From an uncultured Eggerthella sp. (GTDB taxonomy: Bacteria; Actinomycetota; Coriobacteriia; Coriobacteriales; Eggerthellaceae): 17,613 nucleotides of DNA. A program made the translations under genes and the position numbers. How positions within the stretch are numbered: the stretch's first letter is position 1; every line of letters starts with the position of its first letter. Of this stretch, positions 6,118 to 13,558 are shown in pieces. Below the pieces are notes generated by a model that did no database searches, was not told the DNA's origin, and saw only the letters and a list, made by a program, of their open reading frames with translations. The DNA is taken from positions 1 through 17,613 of the forward strand of contig CAUASB010000019.1 of NCBI GenBank assembly GCA_958431815.1, written 5' to 3'.

Positions 6118-7302
6118 TTATTTAAGTGCCTCAACGCCGGGAAGGGCTTCGCCCTGAACCAGTTCCATCGAGGCACCGCCGCCCGTAGAGATAAAGGTCA
6201 TCTGGTCGGCAAGATCGAATTTGTTCACAGCGGCAACGCTGTCGCCACCACCAATGATAGTATCAGCTTCCTTGTTTGCAGCCACGGCAAGGGCAACTCC
6301 CTTGGTTCCTGCTTCAAAAGAAGACATTTCGAACACACCCATGGGGCCGTTCCAGAACACCGTCTTGGCTTTTGCGATTGCCTCTGCGTATGCCTTGGTG
6401 GTGTCGGGACCAATATCAAGGCCCATCATGTCAGACGGAATGGCATCTACGCCGCACGTAACCGTCTTGGCATCGTTGGCAAACGCATCGGCGCATACCA
6501 CGTCGGTGGGAAGAAGGATACTCGCGCCCTTGGCCTTTGCCTTTTCCAGCATCTGACCAGCGCGCTCTACCCAATCCTGCTCCATAAGCGAAGTGCCTAC
6601 GGTATAACCCTGGGCAACCAGGAAGGTGAAGCACATGCCGCCGCCGATGATGAGCGTGTCGCACTTGTCGATAAGCGCATCGATGACAGCCACCTTGTCG
6701 GAAACTTTCGAACCGCCGAGGATGGCAACGAAGGGATGGTTGGGCTTGTCGAGCATCGAGGTCAAGGTGGTAACTTCCATGGTCATAAGAGCGCCTGCAT
6801 AGGCGGGAAGGTACTTGGCCACGCCAGCCGTGGAAGCGTGTGCGCGATGAGCCGCACCAAAGGCGTCGTTTACGTAGACGTCGCCCAGGCTTGCCAATTC
6901 CTTGGCGAACTCAGGGTCGTTCTTCTTCTCGCGCTTGTCGAAGCGGAGGTTTTCAAGCAGGCACACATCGCCGTCGTTCAGAGCGGCAACCGTGGCCTTA
7001 GCAGACCCGCCAATAGTGTCGGTGGCAAACGCAACCGGCTTGCCCAACACCTTGGAAAGATGCTCGGCAACGGGCTTCAGCGAGAACTCGGCCTGGTAGC
7101 CCGTTCCCTCGGGACGGCCCAGGTGGCTGCACAGCACAACCTTGGCTCCGCGCTGGATGAGGTTTTCGATAGTGGGCAGAGCAGCCTTGATACGGGTATC
7201 GTCGGTTACCGTGGTGCCATCCAGGGGCACGTTGAAATCAACACGGCACAAAACGCGCTTGCCGGCAACGTCTGCATCGGTGTAGGTTTTTACCTTGCTC
7301 AT
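6118..7302 (-). CDS. pgk: Phosphoglycerate kinase
   Basis: A 394-aa monomeric cytosolic enzyme that transfers the phosphate of 1,3-bisphosphoglycerate to ADP. The N-domain carries RVDFNVPLD (20-28), SHLGRP (59-64), LLENLRF (115-121) and NDAFGAAHRAHAS (145-157), which bind phosphoglycerate. The C-domain carries GGSKVSDK (196-203), WNGPMGVFE (317-325), GGGDS (351-355) and STGGGASME (372-380), which bind nucleotide and phosphate. Everything needed for activity is present and length is normal. The ATG at 7302 has GAAAGG 6 bases upstream. It lies 83 bases after gapA with a hairpin terminator or attenuator between, so pgk-tpiA may be made at a lower level than gapA. Confidence 0.98.
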   Translation of the reverse strand: MSKVKTYTDADVAGKRVLCRVDFNVPLDGTTVTDDTRIKAALPTIENLIQRGAKVVLCSHLGRPEGTGYQAEFSLKPVAEHLSKVLGKPVAFATDTIGGSAKATVAALNDGDVCLLENLRFDKREKKNDPEFAKELASLGDVYVNDAFGAAHRAHASTAGVAKYLPAYAGALMTMEVTTLTSMLDKPNHPFVAILGGSKVSDKVAVIDALIDKCDTLIIGGGMCFTFLVAQGYTVGTSLMEQDWVERAGQMLEKAKAKGASILLPTDVVCADAFANDAKTVTCGVDAIPSDMMGLDIGPDTTKAYAEAIAKAKTVFWNGPMGVFEMSSFEAGTKGVALAVAANKEADTIIGGGDSVAAVNKFDLADQMTFISTGGGASMELVQGEALPGVEALK

Positions 7303-7324
7303 AGCTAGCCTTTCGATTCACACT

Positions 7325-7358
7325 AAAAAGAGAGCCTTCCTTTCAGAAAGCTCTCTTT
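7325..7358 (-). terminator. Intercistronic terminator/attenuator between gapA and pgk
   Basis: Minus-strand stem AAAGAGAGC/GCTCTCTTT (9 bp, 14-base loop that can partly pair) followed by TTTTT. No new promoter is visible between it and pgk, so it probably lets some polymerase through, or serves as a 3' stability hairpin for the gapA message. Confidence 0.7.
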
Positions 7359-7385
7359 CGTTTTCACTACGCAAAATGCAGAAGC

Positions 7386-8393
7386 TTATGCCTGCATCAT
7401 GATCTTTGCCAGGTCCTTAACGCGGTTGGAGTAACCCCACTCGTTGTCGTACCAGGAAACGCACTTGACCAGGTTGCCCTTGCCGCCCAAAACCATGGTG
7501 AGCTTGGAGTCGAACAGGGAGGAATGGTCGTCGCCCACGATATCGGAAGAAACGATCGGGTCTTCGATGTAGGCAAGGATGCCCTTCAAGGGGCCCTCAG
7601 CAGCAGCCTTCATGGCAGCGTTTACCTCTTCGATGGTTACCTCACGCTCGAGCTCAACCGTAAGGTCGACCATGGAGCCGTCAGGAGTGGGAACGCGGGT
7701 TGCGAAGCCATCGAGCTTGCCCTTGAGTTCAGGAAGAACCAGGGAAACCGCACGAGCCGCACCGGTGGTGGTAGGAATCATGGAAAGGTTTGCTGCACGG
7801 GCGCGACGAAGGTCCTTATGAGCCTGGTCGAGGATCTTCTGGTCGTTCGTGTAGGAATGGATGGTGTTCATGAAGCCGCGCTTGATGCCGAAGGTGTCCA
7901 TGAGAACCTTGGCGAACGGAGCGAGGCAGTTCGTGGTGCACGAGGCGTTCGAAACGATGTTGTGCTTTTCGGGGTCGTACTTGTCGTCGTTGACGCCCAC
8001 AACGATGGTGATGTCCTCGTTCTTGGCAGGTGCCGTGATGAGAACCTTCTTTGCGCCCGCTTCGATGTGCTTGCGAGCCTGGTTTGCGTCGGTGAAGAAG
8101 CCAGTAGACTCAACAACCAGCTCTACGCCCATTTCCCCCCAAGGAATGTTGAGCGGGTCGCGGTCGCCGAATACGCGAACCGAATGACCGTCAACGATGA
8201 TGTTGTCCCCATCGACCTTTACCTCATCGTACACGCGACCGTGAATGGAGTCGTACTTGAGCAAATGAGCATTTGCCTCGGTGCTGCCGGGATCATTGAT
8301 AGCAACGATATCGAAGGCAGGATCCTTCTCCATCGCGCGGAAAACAAGTCGGCCGATACGACCGAAGCCGTTGATACCAACCTTGGTTGCCAT
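7386..8393 (-). CDS. gapA: Glyceraldehyde-3-phosphate dehydrogenase (type I)
   Basis: A 335-aa cytosolic enzyme that oxidises glyceraldehyde 3-phosphate with phosphorylation to 1,3-bisphosphoglycerate. The N-terminal Rossmann motif is GINGFGRIGR (6-15), and D34 in AINDPG favours NAD over NADP. The catalytic Cys is C152 in SNASCTTNC, and the base H179 is in NTIHSYTNDQ. The phosphate-binding TGAA-type loop and the C-terminal WYDNEWGYSNR are present. Length is that of a classical homotetramer subunit. The ATG at 8393 has GGGGAG 4 bases upstream. It is the first gene after the whiA terminator, with a -10-like TACAAT (8455-8460) and an inverted repeat (8427-8448) in its leader, so it probably begins the glycolytic transcript. 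Confidence 0.98.
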   Translation of the reverse strand: MATKVGINGFGRIGRLVFRAMEKDPAFDIVAINDPGSTEANAHLLKYDSIHGRVYDEVKVDGDNIIVDGHSVRVFGDRDPLNIPWGEMGVELVVESTGFFTDANQARKHIEAGAKKVLITAPAKNEDITIVVGVNDDKYDPEKHNIVSNASCTTNCLAPFAKVLMDTFGIKRGFMNTIHSYTNDQKILDQAHKDLRRARAANLSMIPTTTGAARAVSLVLPELKGKLDGFATRVPTPDGSMVDLTVELEREVTIEEVNAAMKAAAEGPLKGILAYIEDPIVSSDIVGDDHSSLFDSKLTMVLGGKGNLVKCVSWYDNEWGYSNRVKDLAKIMMQA

Positions 8394-8426
8394 GAGGCTC
8401 CCCTTTCATGCCTGAATTAAAACAAC

Positions 8427-8460
8427 GCACCATGTTCAGAACACGTGCTGTTTTATTGTA
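8427..8460 (-). promoter_or_regulatory. gapA leader: -10 candidate and inverted repeat
   Basis: The minus strand has TACAAT (8455-8460) about 60 bases before the gapA ATG. No good -35 is seen, since that position falls inside the whiA terminator stem. Immediately downstream is an imperfect inverted repeat (GCAC at 8427-8430 with GTGC at 8445-8448) whose core TGTTC-A-GAACA is a perfect palindrome. The location at or just after the start site fits an operator. Confidence 0.35.
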
Positions 8461-8463
8461 CCT

Positions 8464-8495
8464 GAAAAGCCAATCCCCGCACTTTAGCGGGGATT
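8464..8495 (-). terminator. Rho-independent terminator downstream of whiA
   Basis: A perfect 9-bp stem AATCCCCGC/GCGGGGATT (8472-8480, 8487-8495), with 6-base loop and GGCTTTT on the 3' side of the minus strand. It closes the antiporter-uvrC-rapZ-yvcK-whiA unit and separates it from gapA. Confidence 0.85.
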
Positions 8496-8554
8496 ACTGG
8501 CTGCAAGTGAGGGGTTTACGGCAGCGAACGGCACAACGTGCGCGGTATGCGGCG

Positions 8555-9487
8555 CTACGACTTGGCGATATCGCTTGCCATCTGCTCGATGCGGCGCACG
8601 CGATGGTAGATCGCCGACTTGGAAAGCGGCGGCGTTGCCCGCTCCCCCAGTTCCTTGAGCGTTGCCTCGGGATACGTGACGCGCAGGCGAATGTAATCTT
8701 GCAGGGCATGGGGCAGCGTCTTGATGTCCTGGTGCTCAAGCACCGTGCGAATTGCCTGGATCTGCTCGACCGATGCCTCGGCGGTTTTGGCCTGATTGGC
8801 GATTTCAGCGTTGACACGGCGATTCACATCGTTGCGCACGCTTTTCAGCACACGCTCGTTTTCCATCTTAAGCGCGCTTTGATGAGCCCCCACATAAGCG
8901 AGGAACGCAGAAATAGCAGACCCGCTTTTCAGGTACACCGTATGCGAATTCCTGCGCTCAACCACCTTTGCGTGGATGTCCTTGGCTTCCATCAGCTCCA
9001 CGATGTCGTTCGCCATGGTCTGCGATTCCACCGTAAGCTCGAAATGGAAATCGCCTCGAGGGTTCGAGATGAAGCCACTTCCCAGGAACACCCCGCGCAG
9101 GTACGCCGAGGCACAGCATTCCTTCTTCACCAGTTCGTGGTCGATGCCGCGCTTCAAGCCGCCTTCACCCACAATGCCAAGCTCCGACAGCGCTTCGTTG
9201 AGCCCTGGCTGAGCGGGAACGTCGATAAGCCAGTTCGGCGTTTTATGCAGCACGCTGCGTCGCATGGTGAGGTCGGTTTTCAGCGCATAGCGGTTGTGCA
9301 GCGTGCTGATGATGAAGCGGGCAACCTGCGGCACATCGGTGGAAATTTCCAAGCGAAAGCGCCCCGGCCCGCTTAAGAATATGCTGCCCTCGATGCGGAT
9401 AAGCGCTGCAAGCGTGGCAGCGTCACAATGGGAACACACCGGCTCTACATGCGAGAGCTCTTCTTTTACCTCTGCCGTGAATGACAT
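8555..9487 (-). CDS. whiA: WhiA, sporulation/division regulator-type DNA-binding protein
   Basis: A 310-aa protein of the WhiA/DUF199 family. In Streptomyces it is a transcription factor for sporulation septation; in Bacillus it affects division and chromosome segregation. The N-terminal half (about 1-200) is a degenerate LAGLIDADG homing-endonuclease fold: CCASAYLRGVFLGSGFISNP at 124-143, where the acidic catalytic residues are absent, as is normal. Then comes the conserved NDVNRRVNAEIANQAKTA (220-237) and a C-terminal helix-turn-helix (about 272-303, TLKELGERATPPLSKSAIYHRVRRI). The ATG at 9487 lies inside yvcK, overlapping it by 22 bases, with GGGGGTG 8 bases upstream, so it is probably translationally coupled. 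It is the last gene before the terminator at 8464. Confidence 0.96.
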   Translation of the reverse strand: MSFTAEVKEELSHVEPVCSHCDAATLAALIRIEGSIFLSGPGRFRLEISTDVPQVARFIISTLHNRYALKTDLTMRRSVLHKTPNWLIDVPAQPGLNEALSELGIVGEGGLKRGIDHELVKKECCASAYLRGVFLGSGFISNPRGDFHFELTVESQTMANDIVELMEAKDIHAKVVERRNSHTVYLKSGSAISAFLAYVGAHQSALKMENERVLKSVRNDVNRRVNAEIANQAKTAEASVEQIQAIRTVLEHQDIKTLPHALQDYIRLRVTYPEATLKELGERATPPLSKSAIYHRVRRIEQMASDIAKS

Positions 9488-10629
9488 AGCTTAAGCACCC
9501 CCATAAACGCGTCGGCCAGTGCCTGCGGATCGTGCCAGGTGGGACGCTTGGGGTCGGCCATGTTGCGAAGCAGCACCACCGGTCCTTGCGCTTGAATGGC
9601 GTCGATGTCTTCCTGCGTCACCTTCACCGGGCGGATGCGCGCCTCGAGCGACGTGCCCTCGCGTTGTTCCACCATCCTGCTCTTTCGTGCGCCCAAGCCG
9701 GCAACGGCCTGGAACGCCTCGGTGGCAAAATGGTGATGCTCAGGGCGCTGCACCGAATGGATCAGCACATAGTCCAAACAGCCTGCCATGCCATGGCGAA
9801 GCAGGGCCTCAACATGCTCACGGGCAGAAAGCCCCCAGGTTTCGCCCTGTTGGTCGGCCAAGCTGCACACGAACACCGTGCGCGCCTTCGACTGGCGGAT
9901 GGCGTCCACAATGCCCGGCACCAGAAGGTTCGGGATAATGGAAGTGAATAGGGACCCTGGCCCCAGCACCACCAAATCGGCCTGACGAATGGCACGCAGC
10001 GCTTCCATATACGGCAAACACCGTTCGGGCGACTCAAGCCACACCCGCTCCAATGCCGTAGACGATTTGCCCGCAATCGACTGACCGCGCAGTATGCGCC
10101 CATCGCGCGTTTCCGCGCACAGGGTAACGTTGTTCAGCGTGGACGGATACACATGCCCACGCGCGCCCAGCAGCTGACCGCAGATCTTGATGGCTTCGGG
10201 GAACGAACCCGTTGCGTTTTCCAGCGCCGAGAGCATCAAATTGCCTAGCGTGTGGTTGCGTGCGAAATCGAAACGGTACTTGAAGGCCTTGGTAAGCGGG
10301 TCGTCGGGGTTGGCAGCAAAGGCAGCCAGGCACTTGCGGATATCGCCCGGTGGCGTCACATGCGCCTCTTCGCGCAGGATGCCCGTAGAGCCGCCGTCGT
10401 CTGCCATGGCAACAACAGCCGACGTGCTCACGCCCATGGCCAAAAGCGTGCGGATGGACATGGGCGCACCCGTGCCACCACCGATCACCACGGCCTTGAG
10501 CTTCGTTGGATCGACCGGGCTCTTCAACGGATTCGGAAGATGGAGCGCCCCAATAGCCTGGAACGCCTGCGTGGAAGAAGCATCGAGCCGGAAGCCATGC
10601 CCCGCTAAACGGGAGCCTCCCTGACTCAT
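9466..10629 (-). CDS. yvcK: YvcK/CofD-like gluconeogenesis factor
   Basis: A 387-aa UDP-sugar-binding protein of the YvcK family (CofD-related Rossmann fold). In Bacillus it supports growth on gluconeogenic carbon and cell-wall synthesis. Visible motifs are VVIGGGTG (47-54), ADDGGSTGILR (76-86), PPGDIRKCL (93-101), NHTLGNLML (125-133) and GPGSLFTSIIPNLLV. The first 44 residues precede the usual family start (KAVVIGGGTG) and are not recognised as a domain. The ATG at 10629 overlaps the rapZ stop as ATGA with GAGGTG 5 bases upstream, so the longer start seems correct. The pairing with rapZ and whiA is conserved throughout Gram-positive bacteria. Confidence 0.95.
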   Translation of the reverse strand: MSQGGSRLAGHGFRLDASSTQAFQAIGALHLPNPLKSPVDPTKLKAVVIGGGTGAPMSIRTLLAMGVSTSAVVAMADDGGSTGILREEAHVTPPGDIRKCLAAFAANPDDPLTKAFKYRFDFARNHTLGNLMLSALENATGSFPEAIKICGQLLGARGHVYPSTLNNVTLCAETRDGRILRGQSIAGKSSTALERVWLESPERCLPYMEALRAIRQADLVVLGPGSLFTSIIPNLLVPGIVDAIRQSKARTVFVCSLADQQGETWGLSAREHVEALLRHGMAGCLDYVLIHSVQRPEHHHFATEAFQAVAGLGARKSRMVEQREGTSLEARIRPVKVTQEDIDAIQAQGPVVLLRNMADPKRPTWHDPQALADAFMGVLKLCHSRQR

Positions 10630-11582
10630 TTTTCCACCTCTTTATTCGTGTCCGCCAGCGCGATGTCGCGATGGTAGACGTTTACGTTGTAGTCCTGCGC
10701 GGCAAGAAGCTCGGCGGTCTTGTTGGCAAGAACGACGCTTCTGTGCTGGCCGCCCGTGCACCCGACGCCAATGGCCAGCTGCTGCTTGCCTTCGGCGACG
10801 TAGCCGGGCATCACGCAGTTCAACAGGTTCTCCCATGCCGCAAGGAACTTATGCGTTTCCTCGTTGTTCAGCACGTAATCGGCCACCTGGGAATCAAGGC
10901 CGGTGAGGTTGCGCAGCTCGGGAATGTAGAAGGGGTTGGGCAAAAAGCGCACGTCGATGACGATGTCGGCGTCGGTGGGAGCACCATGCTTGAAGCCAAA
11001 CGAGTACACGGTAACGTTCATGCCCTCCTTCGCCGTTTCCTTCGAATACAGACGGCGCAGTTCTTCACGCAGCTTGCGCGGGCTCATGTTGGAGGTGTCG
11101 ATGTAGGAATCGGCCAGCGCGCGCAGTTCCTGCGTCAAGCCGCGCTCGTAGGAAATGGCCTGGCCGATGGAGCGCTTATTGTTGATGCACAGCGGATGGC
11201 GACGACGCGATGCCTTGTAGCGCGCAATCAGAACGCTGTCGGCGGCATCAAGGAAGATGACGCGGAACGTCACACCCGCCGCCTCCATGTTGGCGAGCTC
11301 GCCCACCAGCTGCTTGAAGTACTCGCGGTTACGAGCATCGCACACGATGGCAAGCTTCCTGCCAATCTCGTTTTGACCGGGAAGGCTTGCCAGGCTGATC
11401 ATGTTCATGATCAGCGAAGGGGGCAGGTTGTCAATGCAGAAGTAGCCCAAGTCCTCGAACGTGTGCATTGCCTCGGTGCGGCCTGCGCCGCTCATGCCCG
11501 TGATAATCACCACATCGGGAACGGCATGCGTTGCCTGTTCCTGTTCGGTGGGGGCATCCTGGTTGGTTTCAGGTTGAGCCAT
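10626..11582 (-). CDS. rapZ: RapZ/YvcJ-family nucleotide-binding protein
   Basis: A 318-aa P-loop protein of the RapZ/YvcJ family. In E. coli it is an RNA adaptor controlling glucosamine-6-phosphate synthase; in Bacillus YvcJ hydrolyses GTP and affects competence. Walker A is GMSGAGRT (29-36), with Arg35 in the place usually held by Lys, as in other actinobacterial members. RYKASRRRHPL (121-131) and the C-terminal GCTGGQHRSVVLANK (274-288), the putative RNA/ligand-binding region, are conserved. About 22 N-terminal residues are polar and probably disordered. The ATG at 11582 has a perfect AAGGAGG 5 bases upstream. It follows uvrC by 32 bases and overlaps yvcK by 4. Confidence 0.95.
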   Translation of the reverse strand: MAQPETNQDAPTEQEQATHAVPDVVIITGMSGAGRTEAMHTFEDLGYFCIDNLPPSLIMNMISLASLPGQNEIGRKLAIVCDARNREYFKQLVGELANMEAAGVTFRVIFLDAADSVLIARYKASRRRHPLCINNKRSIGQAISYERGLTQELRALADSYIDTSNMSPRKLREELRRLYSKETAKEGMNVTVYSFGFKHGAPTDADIVIDVRFLPNPFYIPELRNLTGLDSQVADYVLNNEETHKFLAAWENLLNCVMPGYVAEGKQQLAIGVGCTGGQHRSVVLANKTAELLAAQDYNVNVYHRDIALADTNKEVEK

Positions 11583-11614
11583 TGCGGCCTCCTTGTGTAA
11601 ACGCAGGTAGAACG

Positions 11615-13549
11615 TTATTCCGGTTGCTCCTGCGGATGCGTTTCCTTCTTGGTGTTGTACTGTTCCAATACAGCATACACGTCCTCGGCAACGTGGTCGG
11701 GGACGGTATGGGTTTGCTTGATCTCGTCAAGCGATGCCTTGCGCAGCGCGCCGAACGAGCCGAACGCCTTCAACAGCGCCTTCTTGCGCTTCGGGCCCAT
11801 GCCGATAACTTCGTCCAAAATGCTGGTGGTCATGCCCTTTCCGCGCAACTCGCGGTGGAACGTAATGGCGAAACGATGTGCCTCGTCACGTACCTGCTTC
11901 ACCAGGTACAAGCTGGGGCTGCCGCCCGGCAGCACCACCGGGCCCGAATCCTGCCAGGGAACGAACAGTTCCTCATCGCGCTTGGCGAGGCCGCATATCG
12001 GGATATCGCCCGCTCCCAGCTCGTTCAACTGCTTGATGGCCGCAGTAAGCTGAGGCTTGCCGCCGTCCAAGATAATCAGGTCGGGGCGTTTACCGAAGCG
12101 CTCGTCTTCAAGACGTTCCTTGCAGTAGCGACGCGCCATTACCTCGCTCATCATGGCGAAGTCGTTCGCCTCGTCCGATTCCATGCGGATCTTGAACCTA
12201 CGGTACTGGCTTTTGTCGGGACGCCCGTTGGTGAACACCACCATCGAGGCAACCGAGTAACGGCCATGGATGGTAGAAATGTCGAAGCACTCGATGCGCA
12301 TCGGCGGCGCTTCAAGCGCCAACGCGCTTTCCAGCTGTAGAAGCGCATCGTTGATGCGGTCGTCGTCGTAGCTGCTGCGGGCTTTGTAGCGCATCAGCAC
12401 ATGGCGCGCGTTGCGGGAGGCCATTTCCATCAAAGCGGCCTTTTCGCCGCGCTGTGGAACGGTAAAGAACACCTTGGCACCGTGCACGCTGGCAAGCTTT
12501 TCAGTGAGCCATTCGCAGATCACGTCTTCGTCTTCCGGCACCTCTTCGACGATAAGCTCGTGCGGAATGGATTCCGTGGTTCCGTAGTAGCGCAGCACGA
12601 ACATGCGCAGCAGCTCGGATGCCGGAACATCCTTGCCCTTGTTGAAGATGAACTCGTTGGCGTTCATGATGCGCCCCTCACGAAGCATCAAAACGGCAAT
12701 GCCCGCAATGGTTTCCTCGCGGTACACGCCGATGACATCGGCATTCAGGCGATGCGACGAAACGGCATGCTGGGTTTGCGCAAGCGATTCCACCGTGTCG
12801 ATGCGGCCTTTGATGCGGCCCGCGCGCTCGAAGTCGAGCTCTTGGGCAGCTTGGGTCATTTCCGCTTTGAGCTCATCGACGAATTCCTTGTGCGATCCCG
12901 CCAGGAAACGTTCCACCTTGCGCACCTGTTCTTGGTACTCTTCAGGCGTGATGGCACCGCAGCAGGCGCCAGGGCCCAAACCAACATGCGAATCGAAGCA
13001 CGGGCGATCGTCGAGCTCAACCTCTTCATAGGGTTGTTGCTCGAGCTTGCGGTTCAAACGGCGCCATTCCGAGCACGACGACGAGCAGATGGGCACGATC
13101 CTGCGCACGATATCCACAAGGTTGCGGGCAGCGCGGCTGTCGGTATACGGCCCGAAATAGCGCGTGGTGGCCTTGTGCGCTTCGCGGGTGTACTTGATCG
13201 CCGGGAACACATCGCCCTTCGTAAGCGCAATGAACGGGTAGCTTTTGTCATCCTTGAAGTCGGCATTGAAGTACGGCGAATACTGTTCGATAAGGTTGCG
13301 CTCGAGCACCAAGCTTTCGTGCTCGTTGGCCGTAACCACGTACTCGAACGAATCAATCTGCGAAACCAACAGGGGTATCTTGGCGCGATCGTCCTGAAAG
13401 TTCACATATTGGCGCATGCGGGCGCGCAGCTGCTTTGCCTTGCCCACATAAATTACCGTGCCGTGCTTGTCTTTCCACAGGTAGCAGCCCGGTTCCGTGG
13501 GAACGCTGGCCAATTGGTCTTTGATGCGCTGAAGCTTTTCCTGGTCCAC
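11615..13549 (-). CDS. uvrC: UvrABC system protein C (excinuclease subunit)
   Basis: A 644-aa nuclease that makes both incisions in nucleotide excision repair after UvrA/UvrB find damage. Domains: GIY-YIG nuclease for the 3' cut (about 17-95, VIYVGKAKQLRARM), cysteine region (155-197), UVR/UvrB-binding motif (about 223-258), RNase H-like nuclease for the 5' cut (about 390-565, with D423 in ECFDIS, D495 in ILDGGKPQ and H559 in DEAHRF), and a C-terminal tandem HhH domain (about 575-630). The start is GTG at 13547-13549 with AGGGGA 5 bases upstream. That SD begins in the antiporter stop codon (9-base gap), so the two genes are cotranscribed. The order uvrC-rapZ-yvcK-whiA is the standard actinobacterial one. 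The Cys set is unusual: C155, C159, C184, C196, C197, with Gly at 192 where a cluster ligand is expected. Confidence 0.97.
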   Translation of the reverse strand: MDQEKLQRIKDQLASVPTEPGCYLWKDKHGTVIYVGKAKQLRARMRQYVNFQDDRAKIPLLVSQIDSFEYVVTANEHESLVLERNLIEQYSPYFNADFKDDKSYPFIALTKGDVFPAIKYTREAHKATTRYFGPYTDSRAARNLVDIVRRIVPICSSSCSEWRRLNRKLEQQPYEEVELDDRPCFDSHVGLGPGACCGAITPEEYQEQVRKVERFLAGSHKEFVDELKAEMTQAAQELDFERAGRIKGRIDTVESLAQTQHAVSSHRLNADVIGVYREETIAGIAVLMLREGRIMNANEFIFNKGKDVPASELLRMFVLRYYGTTESIPHELIVEEVPEDEDVICEWLTEKLASVHGAKVFFTVPQRGEKAALMEMASRNARHVLMRYKARSSYDDDRINDALLQLESALALEAPPMRIECFDISTIHGRYSVASMVVFTNGRPDKSQYRRFKIRMESDEANDFAMMSEVMARRYCKERLEDERFGKRPDLIILDGGKPQLTAAIKQLNELGAGDIPICGLAKRDEELFVPWQDSGPVVLPGGSPSLYLVKQVRDEAHRFAITFHRELRGKGMTTSILDEVIGMGPKRKKALLKAFGSFGALRKASLDEIKQTHTVPDHVAEDVYAVLEQYNTKKETHPQEQPE

Positions 13550-13558
13550 GGCAATCCC

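Noticed and set aside
10671..11600. Long plus-strand open frame opposite rapZ
   Set aside because: Mirror of the rapZ codon pattern; rapZ has full family motifs and an ideal SD.
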